A DNA stretch of 64,000 nucleotides, from NCBI GenBank assembly GCA_023213395.1, contig CM041465.1:71989741-72053740 (forward strand), written 5' to 3'. Positions 56,582 to 64,000 of this stretch are shown in pieces; position 1 is the stretch's first letter; the number at the start of each line of letters is the position of its first letter. The DNA is from Cycas panzhihuaensis. Lineage: Eukaryota > Cycadophyta. The notes under the pieces were generated by a model. That model saw only the letters and a list, made by a program, of their open reading frames with translations. It did not search any database and had not been told where the DNA came from. The translations under genes were made by a program, and so were the position numbers.

Positions 56582-57127
56582 TTATTGAGAAAAATCTACT
56601 TGTTCCTCATTGTCTTCGTGCTGCTCCTGTGTAACTTCACTCTGGATTTCCTCTCTGATATTGAAATGAGACTCTTCTGTTGCTTGTACCTGCTTCGGGT
56701 CTTCTATGTCGTCATATTGTTTTCTCTGCGCTAGATCTCGTTCTAGCTCTTCCAAAACCTCTAGGATCTCCTCATTACTAATGTCTTCTTCTTGCCCTTC
56801 CTCATCTACTTGAATCTCACCCTGCTTATGTTTCTTAAAAGCTGTGGTAGCCGCCTCTGAAAATTGATACCATAGAAAAGGTTCTTTAGCCCAATTAATG
56901 AACCACTCATAAGCTTGTCCGTTCAATATCATTTTTAATATTGGTCCATACTCTTCAAATTTTGTATCAAACGTGAACTCGAAATCTTCTATCCATTTTT
57001 TCATGCCCTCATAATCCTCCAAATTAAGAAAATTTGTCTCCATTTTTTTTCCCTTAGGCTTTATTTGTTCCAAGTGTTCTTCCCACGTTTTGCTATAGAT
57101 CAAGATGTCGTCAAAGAAAACTAGCAC
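56582..57127 (-). CDS. Chimeric RT-fragment/gag-like ORF of element F (181 codons)
   Basis: The open frame starts MLVFFDDILIYSKTWEEHLE, the active-site segment of a Ty3 reverse transcriptase with the FxDD box intact, and then switches to KMETNFLNLEDYEGMKKWI, FEEYGPILKMILNGQAYEWF, INWAKEPFLWYQFSEAATTA and a Glu-rich tail ending EQHEDNEEQVDFSQ. Element K has the same two parts in the same order (RT piece 23895-23950, gag-like 24062-24560), so the fusion predates both copies. A protein might be made, but 18 residues of RT cannot polymerise; the conserved part is the gag-like body. Confidence 0.65.
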   Translation of the reverse strand: MLVFFDDILIYSKTWEEHLEQIKPKGKKMETNFLNLEDYEGMKKWIEDFEFTFDTKFEEYGPILKMILNGQAYEWFINWAKEPFLWYQFSEAATTAFKKHKQGEIQVDEEGQEEDISNEEILEVLEELERDLAQRKQYDDIEDPKQVQATEESHFNIREEIQSEVTQEQHEDNEEQVDFSQ

Positions 57128-57218
57128 AAATCACTTCATAACGTGTTTTAATATTGAATCGACCTCTTTGAGCTTTTAACTCTGTGTTTTCCCTTCAAAA
57201 TAAAGCTCTAATACTACT

Positions 57219-57646
57219 TGTAGCGATTAGTCTTTCCTGAAGAAATGAGCTTCCCTCTTTGAGGCGAGGAACCCTCCAAACTGTAGCCCCAAATGGGCGA
57301 GCTAATTGTAGCCCTAGAACCGAAAATACGCAACCAAAAGAACCTCCGACGATGGTTTGGGATGCGGCCCAAACTTCCTATATATAGTGATCAAAATACT
57401 TCAATTAGAAGTCAGCCAGACTAGGTGATATTATCCTTAATACTACTTAAATAGAAGTCGGCCAGAACTTCTCCAAAACTAGCAGACTAACTTTAAATGG
57501 TCATAACTTTTGATAGAGATGTCGGAATTGACTTTCGTCTGAACCGTTGGAATCGTCATTCAGAGACCTTTGACCATATTTTGGAATCATCGTTCAGAGA
57601 CCTTTGACCATATGCTATACCTTTGACCATATTTTGGAATGCTACA
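57219..57646 (-). repeat. 5' LTR of F, shortened and internally duplicated
   Basis: TGTAGCGATTAG to GGAATGCTACA, 428 bp. It lacks about 170 bp present in the 3' LTR after the first dozen bases, and near its outer end the phrase AGAGACCTTTGACCATAT occurs twice (about 57561 and 57597). Confidence 0.85.
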
Positions 57647-57736
57647 AGTCCGCACAAGCGCTTCATAGAAACTGTCAGGTTTGAGAGGTACCATCTCGAG
57701 GATGGCTGCCTCTCAAAACCTGCTCTGATACTAAAT

Positions 57737-58043
57737 TGTGAAAATGCAGACTCAATATACGAGAAACAAAATGAACAACAACAAAAACTAGTATTGTTCT
57801 ATTGTATTAAATGTTGAGTGTGTACATATAGCATTGTAAAACCATTTTAAAGAATATAATGAGTTGATCATGCAAGGTGACTCATGGCACCTTGTATGAT
57901 CAATATTACAATGATGTTACAAAATAGTATGTGCACAATAGACCCCACACATGTAGGTTCACAACATTAAGTTGTGACTAACCCCAACTATGACAATAAG
58001 ACTCTCAACATATATCGCATAAATTAAACATTATATTCCAATA
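57737..58043 (-). repeat. 5' LTR of element G
   Basis: TGTGAAAATGCAG to ATTCCAATA, 307 bp, aligned along its length with 51950-52259. The primer site lies three bases to its left. Confidence 0.9.
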
Positions 58044-58114
58044 TTTATAATGCCATAATTAAACCACCATATTAACATTAACAAGTGGCTTAATAATTAA
58101 TTGCCATGCTAACA
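58044..58114 (-). repeat. 5' LTR of element C, outer part
   Basis: Begins at the TSD of G and ends TTGCCATGCTAACA, matching TTGCCACGCCAACA at 22123-22136. Confidence 0.65.
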
Positions 58115-58812
58115 AGCTTATACATTTTGATGTGATGGGTCCTCTATCAAACCCTTCAATATCCAAAGCTCACTATAGTTTGGTTTTTGTAGATGATTAC
58201 ACCAGGAAGGCCTGGGTTTATTTCTTGAAAAACAAGTTAGATGTGTTTGACCGCTTTCATGTTTGAAAAGCTTATGTCGAAAATGAATGTGAAAAGAAGA
58301 TAAAAATATTGAGGAGTGATAATGGCAAAGAGTACGACAATCATTCATTTCATCAATTTTGTTGAGATCATGGTATAAATCGGGAATTCACTATCTCGTA
58401 TACCCCACAAGAGAATAGTGTTGCAAAAGGAAATAATCATACTCTGATGGAAATGGCAAGGTGTATGGTGCATTCTAAAAACTTGCTGGCTATGCTTTGG
58501 CCAGAAGTTGTTGCAACTACCATTTACATTTTAAACAAGGTACTGACTCAATCAATTCGTGACATGACCCCCAAAGAAAAATGGACCGATCATAAACTAG
58601 CCATTGGTCAATTGAAGACATTTGCCTGTATAGCATATTCACACATCCCTGATGAAAATTGCAAGAAGTTGGATTGCAAGAGTTTGAAGTGTATATTTGT
58701 GGGGTATTCCGATGAAAATAAAACTTACAGACTATGAGATCCACAAGGAAGAAAAGTTGTGATTAACCAGGATGTAAAATTTGATGAGTCATCAAATATC
58801 ATGCTGAGTAGT
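58115..58812 (+). pseudogene. Copia integrase fragment, plus strand
   Basis: Frame from the LTR edge: LIHFDVMGPLSNPSISK, LVFVDDYTRKAWVYFLKN, ILRSDNGKEYDNHSFHQF, a stop, REFTISYTPQENSVAKGN, HTLMEMARCMVHSKNLLA, RDMTPKEKWTDHKLAIGQLK, KLDCKSLKCIFVGYSDENK, VINQDVKFDESSN. The usual first Asp (H-x-D) is kept; the NGVAE motif is NSVAK, so the catalytic Glu is Lys. Gag, protease and the zinc module are missing to the left, where the C-type LTR begins. Confidence 0.85.
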
Positions 58813-59104
58813 TGATCAGTCTTCATTAAACCCTTAGGATTAAGTCCTAACCCCCCATATTCTTTTATTCTTTTATTACTTTATTCTTTAAAGTATATTT
58901 AGGACTTTTAGAATAATGTATCAATTTTTTGCAGTTAGGAGTGCACATTATGCATGATCAACATGTGTCTAGCATGCAACTATCTCACTCATGTATATGT
59001 ATCTTATGAATTTTTTGAAATGGGCATTTTTGTTCTTGGTGTTATTTGCAGTCATGCTTGCCTCTTCGCATTTTCTCCTTTCTCCCTTTGATGTTCTCAC
59101 ATCA
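58813..59104 (+). repeat. 5' LTR of a plus-strand copia element (L)
   Basis: The right edge is fixed by the primer site TGGTATCAGAGT (59107-59118) after CTCACATCA. The left edge (TGATCAGTC) is a guess from the TG..CA rule. A leader with CGTACG words and a 22-bp hairpin follows; no gag of this element remains before element M begins at 59521. Confidence 0.55.
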
Positions 59105-59345
59105 ACTGGTATCAGAGTAGGCTACCTTCCGAATCTACTCCAAAGCAAGATTTCCGTATAGTCGTACGAACAAATCCGTACAGTCGTACGAACCGTTTTT
59201 TTTTTTTCAACTTGCTCAAAATCGATTGAAATTTTGTGGGTTGGTGCGCCTCACTGAGCTCTTCAACTTTGTCCAAAGGCGCAAAGTGAAATTCTCAACC
59301 ATTTGGCCTAGATCTAAAGAAAACCAGTGGTCGCCCACATGGAGT

Positions 59346-59417
59346 GTTAGGATCTGTAATTCTTTTTTTTTTTTTTCATTCCAAAGTCAAATTCCAAAAA
59401 GAATTACAGATCCTAAC
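59346..59417. repeat. Perfect 22-bp inverted repeat (hairpin) in a copia leader
   Basis: Left arm 59346-59367 (GTTAGGATCTGTAATTCT plus four T), right arm 59396-59417, its exact reverse complement, loop 28 bases containing a T run. It would form a strong RNA hairpin in a genomic transcript of element L. Confidence 0.95.
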
Positions 59418-59593
59418 TTGCCTCTGCAAGAGCTTTCTTTCGAGGTGCATTCTGTACTTGACCATACAACTTCCGTACCATACGAAAATCCTTACAATCA
59501 TATGGCCTAGAGCTTCAGAACACCCCCCCCTTAATGTTTATAATGTTAAGTCGAACACCAAGACCATCCCTAAATTTCTCAAACTTTTCTTTA

Positions 59594-61110
59594 TCAAGTG
59601 TCTTGGTAAAGATATTTGGTTAACTGTTGGTCCATGGGTTTGTAGAAGAGATTGATCTCATCGTTCTGCACATGCTCTCCAATAAAGTAGTGATGAACCT
59701 CAATGTGCTTGGTCCTTGCATGAAAAAACTGATTCTTAGTTAACTTGAGCACACTTTGATTGTCACAATATATCTTGGTGAGGTGATCCTGCTTGAGTCC
59801 AACTTTACTAAGAATCCTCCTTAGCCAAATAGTCTCACAAGTTGTGTTGACTATAGATTTGTACTCTACTTTCGTGGAGGACAAGGTAACATTGGGTTGC
59901 TTCTTGCAACTCTACGAAATGATTCCTGACCCAAGGTGAAAACAATATCCTGAGGTCGATCTGTAACTATCTTGGCATCCTGCCCAGTCAGAATCTAAGA
60001 ACCCCTCTTAAATGAAGTTCTCATTGTGTGTATACTGAAGGCCATACTGCAATGTGCCTTTGACATATCTCAGTATACGTTTGGTTGCATTCCAATGCTT
60101 CTAATTAGGCTGAGACATGTACTTGGAACAAATCTCAATTGAAAATGAAAGATCCAATCCAGTGTTGGTTAAGTAGATTAGGCAACCCACTAGTTACTGA
60201 TATAATGTGGGATCTACATGTGCTACTTCCTCATGAAGTGACAGTTTAATTCCATTCTCCATGGGTGTAGGTGAAGATTTGTAGTCCTCCATTTTGAATC
60301 GCTACAAAATGTCCCAAGAATATTAGGCTTTGGAAATGAAGATATCACTTGGTTGTTGCCACACCTCCATTACTAAAAAATAATGAAGAAGTCCAAAATT
60401 AGTTATCTCAAAACTCCTTTTAAAGTCATCCTAGAGAATTTGTATCATCTTAATGTCACTTCTAGTGATCATTAAGTTATCAACACACAAAACGACAAAG
60501 ACAACATGGTTCTTCCTAACTTTTATGTACAAGTTAGGATCTGACGAGGATCGATGATATCCATGTCTCAAAAAATAATCGTCAATTTTAGAATACCATG
60601 CTCTAAGGGCCTATTTCAAACCATACAATACCTTCTTGAGGCGGCAAACCAAATGTTTTTTGCCATGCAGAATGTATCCAGGAGGTTACTCCAAATAAAC
60701 CTCCTCTTGAAGATCAGCATTGAGAAAGGTGCTCTTCACGTCCATTCGATAAATTAGCCACTTCCATTGAGTAGCTAAGGCCAATATAAGTCTGATGGTG
60801 TTCATATTCACTACAAGTGCAAAAGTCTCCTCATAATCAGTGCCTTCTTTTTGTTTAAATCCCTTTGCAACAAGTCGAGCTTTATGACACTCAATTGAAC
60901 CATCAGAGTGGAATTTGGTTTTATATACCCATTTACAACTGATTGCCTATTTATTCTTAGGCAATTCGATCAAATCCCAAGTTCTATTCTTTCCAATAGA
61001 ATGGATTTCTTCATCCATGGCATTTTTTCATTTTTCATTTTTACATACCTCCTCAAAAGTGGAAGGCTTATCTACACAAAGCACTTCAACCATAAGTGCA
61101 TAGTTAAATG
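59594..61110 (-). pseudogene. Copia M reverse transcriptase and RNase H
   Basis: RNase H end: STKVEYKSIVNTTCETIWLR, YCDNQSVLKLTKNQFFHART, HIEVHHYFIGEHVQNDE (59884-59594). RT pieces: CKWVYKTKFHSDG-like near 60910, LKKVLYGLK-like near 60620, active site CVDNLMIT near 60475 (family YVDDL), so the second catalytic Asp is Asn. Many stops and shifts. Confidence 0.82.
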
Positions 61111-61222
61111 TTTGCTACCTCATTTTAGATGGATGTTTTCCTTCAATGACTTGGTTGCCCTTCACTGTTTAAGTATACCCTTTAAGTAGCTTCTTCATGG
61201 ATATAACTTAAACATCAATATC

Positions 61223-61763
61223 CTAGGGTTGTAATGGTTGATCTACAGAAGAAGTACCAGGATCAAGTGGAGTTGAAGTTAAAGTAGACAAAGAAGCAAC
61301 AGGGACAAATGATGAACATAGTGTGGAAGATTGTGAGAGAAGGAAGTCCTCAACAATCTGCTTGCCTTTTTCAAGAGGAGGATGGATAGATGCTGGTTCC
61401 AACTCCTCATTATCCTCAAGCAAAGATTGCATCTATAGAAATATGCATTTTCTTGGTAATGGGGTCATATACTCTATATGGTTTGTTATTAAGAGAATAA
61501 CCAAGGAAAATATATTTGAGACTATTATGATCTAACTTATTTCCTTGTTGTTGGAGAATGTTCATATAAACAGTGCACCCAAAAGTTCTCAAATGGCTAA
61601 CAGTTGCCTTTTTGCCAGACCAAGCCTCCTCTTGTGTGATATCGGTGACTACTGTAGTTGGGCTCCTATTAGCCACATAAATTGTTGTGTGGAATGCTTC
61701 TGCCCAATAGGAAAGAGGAAGTCCTCTTGCATGCATCATCGCTTTGGCTTTATTGGCCAAAGT
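61223..61763 (-). pseudogene. Copia M integrase C-terminal half
   Basis: 61760-61416: ANKAKAMMHARGLPLSYWAE, VVTDITQEEAWSGKKATVSH, TFGCTVYMNILQQQGNKL, KYIFLGYSLNNKPYRV; then a Ser/Pro-rich tail (61432-61223). The catalytic core lies beyond the Ty3 insertion and is not in the window. Confidence 0.85.
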
Positions 61764-62288
61764 TGTAGCATTCCAAAATTAAAAGAAGAAGTCAGTTTTT
61801 TATGGGGAATTTATTAGGGGGAAGTCAATTTTTGAAAGAATTAAAAGAAGAATCATTTAATTTATTTTATTATGAAGTCAATTTTTTTGGAGGGAAAATT
61901 AAAAAGTTGGGTTTGAAGGCTATAAATAAAGAGCCTCCCTCATTTGTAAATAATCTTGGAGAATATCTATTATGAAGGGATAATGGCCTCGTGCCATTTT
62001 GGAGGGTCGCTCTCGCCACGAAGAGGGTTCATCAAGCTGTTGGATATTTTGTATCAAGTTGTAGCGATCTAATGTTACACAAGTGCTATCATTCTGTTAA
62101 TATTATTTACCATTGTTCACATATGCTATTGTTATCTTTGTTGAATATTATTTATGAGGTTGTATTGCTGCAATTATCTGCTGGGAACACATGAAATTTA
62201 TGGTTGTGAAGTGTTGTGATATACTTTGAAAATATCTTTGTTATTGGAAATAGAGCTTCTGTTTGTTGCATTATTTTGGCTCACTATA
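61764..62288 (+). repeat. 5' LTR of a Ty3 element, same family as 116-659
   Basis: TGTAGCATTCC to CTATA, 525 bp. The primer site TGGTATCAGAGC is at 62291-62302, exact. Inserted into the integrase of copia M. Confidence 0.88.
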
Positions 62289-62302
62289 ATTGGTATCAGA
62301 GC

Positions 62303-63039
62303 TGCGTGAAAAGAAAATCTAGGGTTTGAAGTAGAAAATTAGAGCCTAACAAGAAATCACAGCATGCATTCTGTCAAGATCTATCCAAAAATCAAAGCAT
62401 GGTGAAAAGGGATCTGGAAAAATAAATTTGTCCTAGAATGTTTGAGGCAGTATCAGTAGGGGTTTTTAAGGTCCAACGACTTTTTTGCAAGTGATATTAG
62501 GTGAAGACTGCCATTTGAAACAGGTTAATGTCACAAGGTCATTACATTAATTGATTATTTTTGAAAAGAGTCTTAAGTGAACTTTAAATTAGATCACTTA
62601 AGTGAAATACACTTTCATGTGCATTATGTGTAATTTCATTTCACCTAACTCTAATGCTCCCTCTCTCAATATAAAAGTAAAAGTTCACTGGAGGAGGCTC
62701 ATTCTTACCTCTCCATTTTGTGAGAGCTACTCTCTTTCTCTCAAGTCTCTCTTGCTCCCATGTTTGCCTTTGTGTTTAGTGGATGGAGATGAAGGATAGA
62801 TCCACTCATTTCATGCAATATCAGAGCTTGCTTCCTTCATATTCCTCACTTGCACTCGCAATGGAGCCATCACTTCCTTCTCCCCCACAATCCATGTGGT
62901 GAAGGAGATTGTAAAAGCGGATTTAGAAATATTTTCAAGTTTTTATAATAGCATATTTAGTATTGTTTGCTTTCCCTTTCTCTTTTGAAGGTTTGGAAGC
63001 ATAATACAGGGAGTTGTAAGGCCCAAGGATTCCAATCAT
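62303..63039 (+). other. Ty3 leader, then a second LTR-like stretch with primer site
   Basis: No gene recognised. About 62600-62815 resembles a short copia LTR and is followed by AATATCAGAGCTTGC (62818-62832), a mutated initiator-Met primer site. If correct, a copia element starts here and its tail is the RNase H at 63120. Left edge undetermined. Confidence 0.35.
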
Positions 63040-63099
63040 TTGGTGGCCATTTATGCTATCTCATTCTTATTTTCTTTCTCCACTTTTTGTCTATTTAAC

Positions 63100-63545
63100 A
63101 AGGGGAAATGTTGCCAAAATTTTTCCAGTTACAAGAATGATTGTAAGGGGAAGATCTACGTCTGGGTATGTAACATTTCTTGGAATAGCACCAATATCAT
63201 GGAGATTCAGACGACAGAAGATAGTTGCAGACTCAATTGCCGAAGCTGAATATATTGTTGCTTCTGAGACAAGCAAGGAGGTGATATGGCTTAGAAAATT
63301 GATGAATATATTAAATGCCACCCAAACAAGTTCTACTAGCTTATATGTAGCTAATTAATCTACAATCCAAATGGCTAAAAATCTTGTATTTCACGATCAT
63401 ACCAAACATATAAATACAAAAAGTCCACAGGATTAGAGAACTAGTTCATGATGGCACAATTCAACTAGAGTACTGCCCCACAGCAGATCAAGTGGCCGAT
63501 ATCTTCACCAAACCAATGAAGAGGGTGAAGTTTGAATAGTTCTAA
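63100..63545 (+). pseudogene. Copia RNase H, 3' end
   Basis: RSTSGYVTFLGIAPISWRF, RRQKIVADSIAEAEYIVASE, EVIWLRKLMNILNATQTS, a stop, STIQMAKNLVFHDHTKHIN, a shift, then EYCPTADQVADIFTKPMKR. The upstream half of RNase H and the RT are missing, so the element has a large internal deletion. Confidence 0.85.
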
Positions 63546-63608
63546 AGGCAACTCGGCCTTAGGGCCTCCATCTCCGATTGATTAAAGGAGATGACAATAT
63601 GACCATCA

Positions 63609-63775
63609 TACTCTATCTTATTCGTGAAAACCCCTTGTGGGTGCGGAAGGACAAGAGTAAGTCTCTACTCTATCCCATTCGTGAAAACCCCTTGTGGGCG
63701 CAAAAGGATAAGGGTTGTATCATTTTGGAAAATCGGAACCTGTGAAAACCCAAAAGGGCATGGGGGAAGACCAAA
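63609..63775 (+). repeat. 57-bp tandem repeat, two full copies and a partial
   Basis: Units 63609-63665 and 63666-63722 share TACTCTATC, ATTCGTGAAAACCCCTTGTG and GGAYAAG; a third, weaker unit follows (GTGAAAACCCAAAAGGGCAT at 63742). It lies just after the RNase H, in the expected 3' untranslated region or LTR. Confidence 0.85.
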
Positions 63776-64000
63776 TAGTATATGGAGACTCAATAGATTT
63801 CAGCTACAAAATTCATTGTATTGATTGGCTATCTAGCTTCATTTAAAGAGCCACCTAAGCCAGGTCAGTAGATTAGAAAATTTGTGGGTTTTCTTCCCCA
63901 TGAGAGTTTCCCACAAAAGTGTCATAGTAGTTTGCTTTGTAAGAGGCTCAAATGAAGACACTTCGGCAAGGGAGTGAGGAGTGGAGCCTCAGCCCCCTCC
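63776..64000. other. Window end, no gene recognised
   Basis: About 225 bases without a supported frame; probably the 3' LTR of the copia element whose RNase H ends at 63545. Confidence 0.35.

Larger units (their letters stand above)
55021..57646 (-). mobile_element. Non-autonomous Ty3 element F
   Basis: 3' LTR 55021-55602, polypurine tract 55603-55620 (minus AAGGGGAGGGGAAT), interior to 57218, primer site about 57205-57216 (minus TAGTATTAGAGC), 5' LTR 57219-57646. TSD AGTCC at 55016-55020 and 57647-57651, perfect. The interior of 1.6 kb holds only a chimeric RT-gag ORF and a low-complexity tail. It is inserted in element G near its primer site. Confidence 0.9.
51950..58043 (-). mobile_element. 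Non-autonomous LTR element G carrying host-gene fragments
   Basis: LTRs 51950-52259 (310 bp) and 57737-58043 (307 bp), about 20 substitutions apart plus small indels. Primer site 57722-57733 (minus TAGTATCAGAGC), polypurine tract about 52260-52268 (minus TAAGGGGAC). Flanks CTTAT (51945-51949) and TTTAT (58044-58048), a TSD with one C/T change. Without the nested element F (55021-57646 plus TSD) the interior is about 2.85 kb and holds no gag, protease, RT or integrase. It holds instead pieces of enolase, ALDH22A1, a folate-biopterin transporter and a PPR protein, all on the minus strand, the element's sense strand. This is the layout of a transducing element that must use another element's proteins. 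Confidence 0.85.
59521..61763 (-). mobile_element. Copia element M, 3' half (A family)
   Basis: From a purine tract (minus TAAGGGGGGGGG, 59521-59532) through RNase H and RT to integrase, where it is cut by the Ty3 LTR at 61764. Domains match element A phrase by phrase (KAMMHARGLPLSYWAEAFHT against KAMMHAKGLSRPYWAKAFHT). The 3' LTR expected left of 59521 is missing; only ...AACA remains at the junction. Confidence 0.85.

Noticed and set aside
20369-58119. Simple TSD for element C using the LTRs at 20374 and 58114
   Set aside because: Flanks TAAAT and AGCTT do not match, and a second C-type LTR lies at 21850-22136, so the left end is rearranged.
59360-59376. T run as a SINE or retroposon tail
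   Set aside because: It is part of the hairpin arm and loop, with no poly-A retroposon body beside it.

Overview
The window reads as plant nuclear DNA, an AT-rich, heterochromatin-like block made almost entirely of LTR retrotransposons at different stages of decay. Evidence for a seed plant: most primer-binding sites match the 3' end of initiator tRNA-Met (TGGTATCAGAGC), both Ty1/copia and Ty3/gypsy pol genes occur (including a chromodomain-bearing chromovirus), and the few host-gene fragments are recognisably plant (aldehyde dehydrogenase 22A1, a folate-biopterin transporter, enolase, a PPR protein). The many old, deeply nested copies would suit a large genome such as a gymnosperm, but nothing here proves that. 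I find no intact host gene, no rRNA or tRNA gene and no CRISPR array.

Layout. 1-659: tail and 3' LTR of a Ty3 element. 2051-7839: complete but dead chromovirus on the minus strand. 9.3-9.6 kb: a 29-bp minisatellite. About 9.65-16.4 kb: second, non-chromodomain Ty3 element, minus strand. 17.1-20.37 kb: gag, leader, primer site and LTR of a degenerate copia element (J). 20.37-58.11 kb: a nested stack. The host is an old minus-strand copia element (C) whose pieces lie at 20.4-22.5, 30.2-30.5, 39.2-40.0, 50.4-51.9 and 58.04-58.11 kb. Into it are inserted copia D (22490-30200, perfect TSD; its leader carries a TRIM and a small non-autonomous Ty3 element K), two related copia elements A and B (30520-39188), copia H (40009-50434) which contains the very young copia I (44608-49810, LTRs identical except for one base), and element G (51950-58043), which contains the non-autonomous Ty3 element F (55021-57646, perfect TSD). 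58.1-64 kb: copia integrase piece, a plus-strand copia LTR and leader with a perfect 22-bp hairpin, minus-strand copia M, a Ty3 LTR of the same family as the one at the window start, and a copia RNase H tail with 57-bp repeats.

The most notable object is element G. It has two LTRs of about 310 bp, a primer-binding site, a polypurine tract and a near-perfect TSD, but no gag or pol. Its interior instead carries, all on the element's own strand, fragments of four unrelated host genes: enolase (about 195 codons with no intron), the N-terminus of aldehyde dehydrogenase 22A1 joined directly to a folate-biopterin transporter segment, and a PPR piece. This is the architecture of a gene-transducing, non-autonomous LTR retrotransposon (compare maize Bs1), apparently with several captures in one element. 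Elements F and K form a second unusual family: Ty3-type ends around a gag-like acidic ORF fused to, or preceded by, a short piece of reverse transcriptase.
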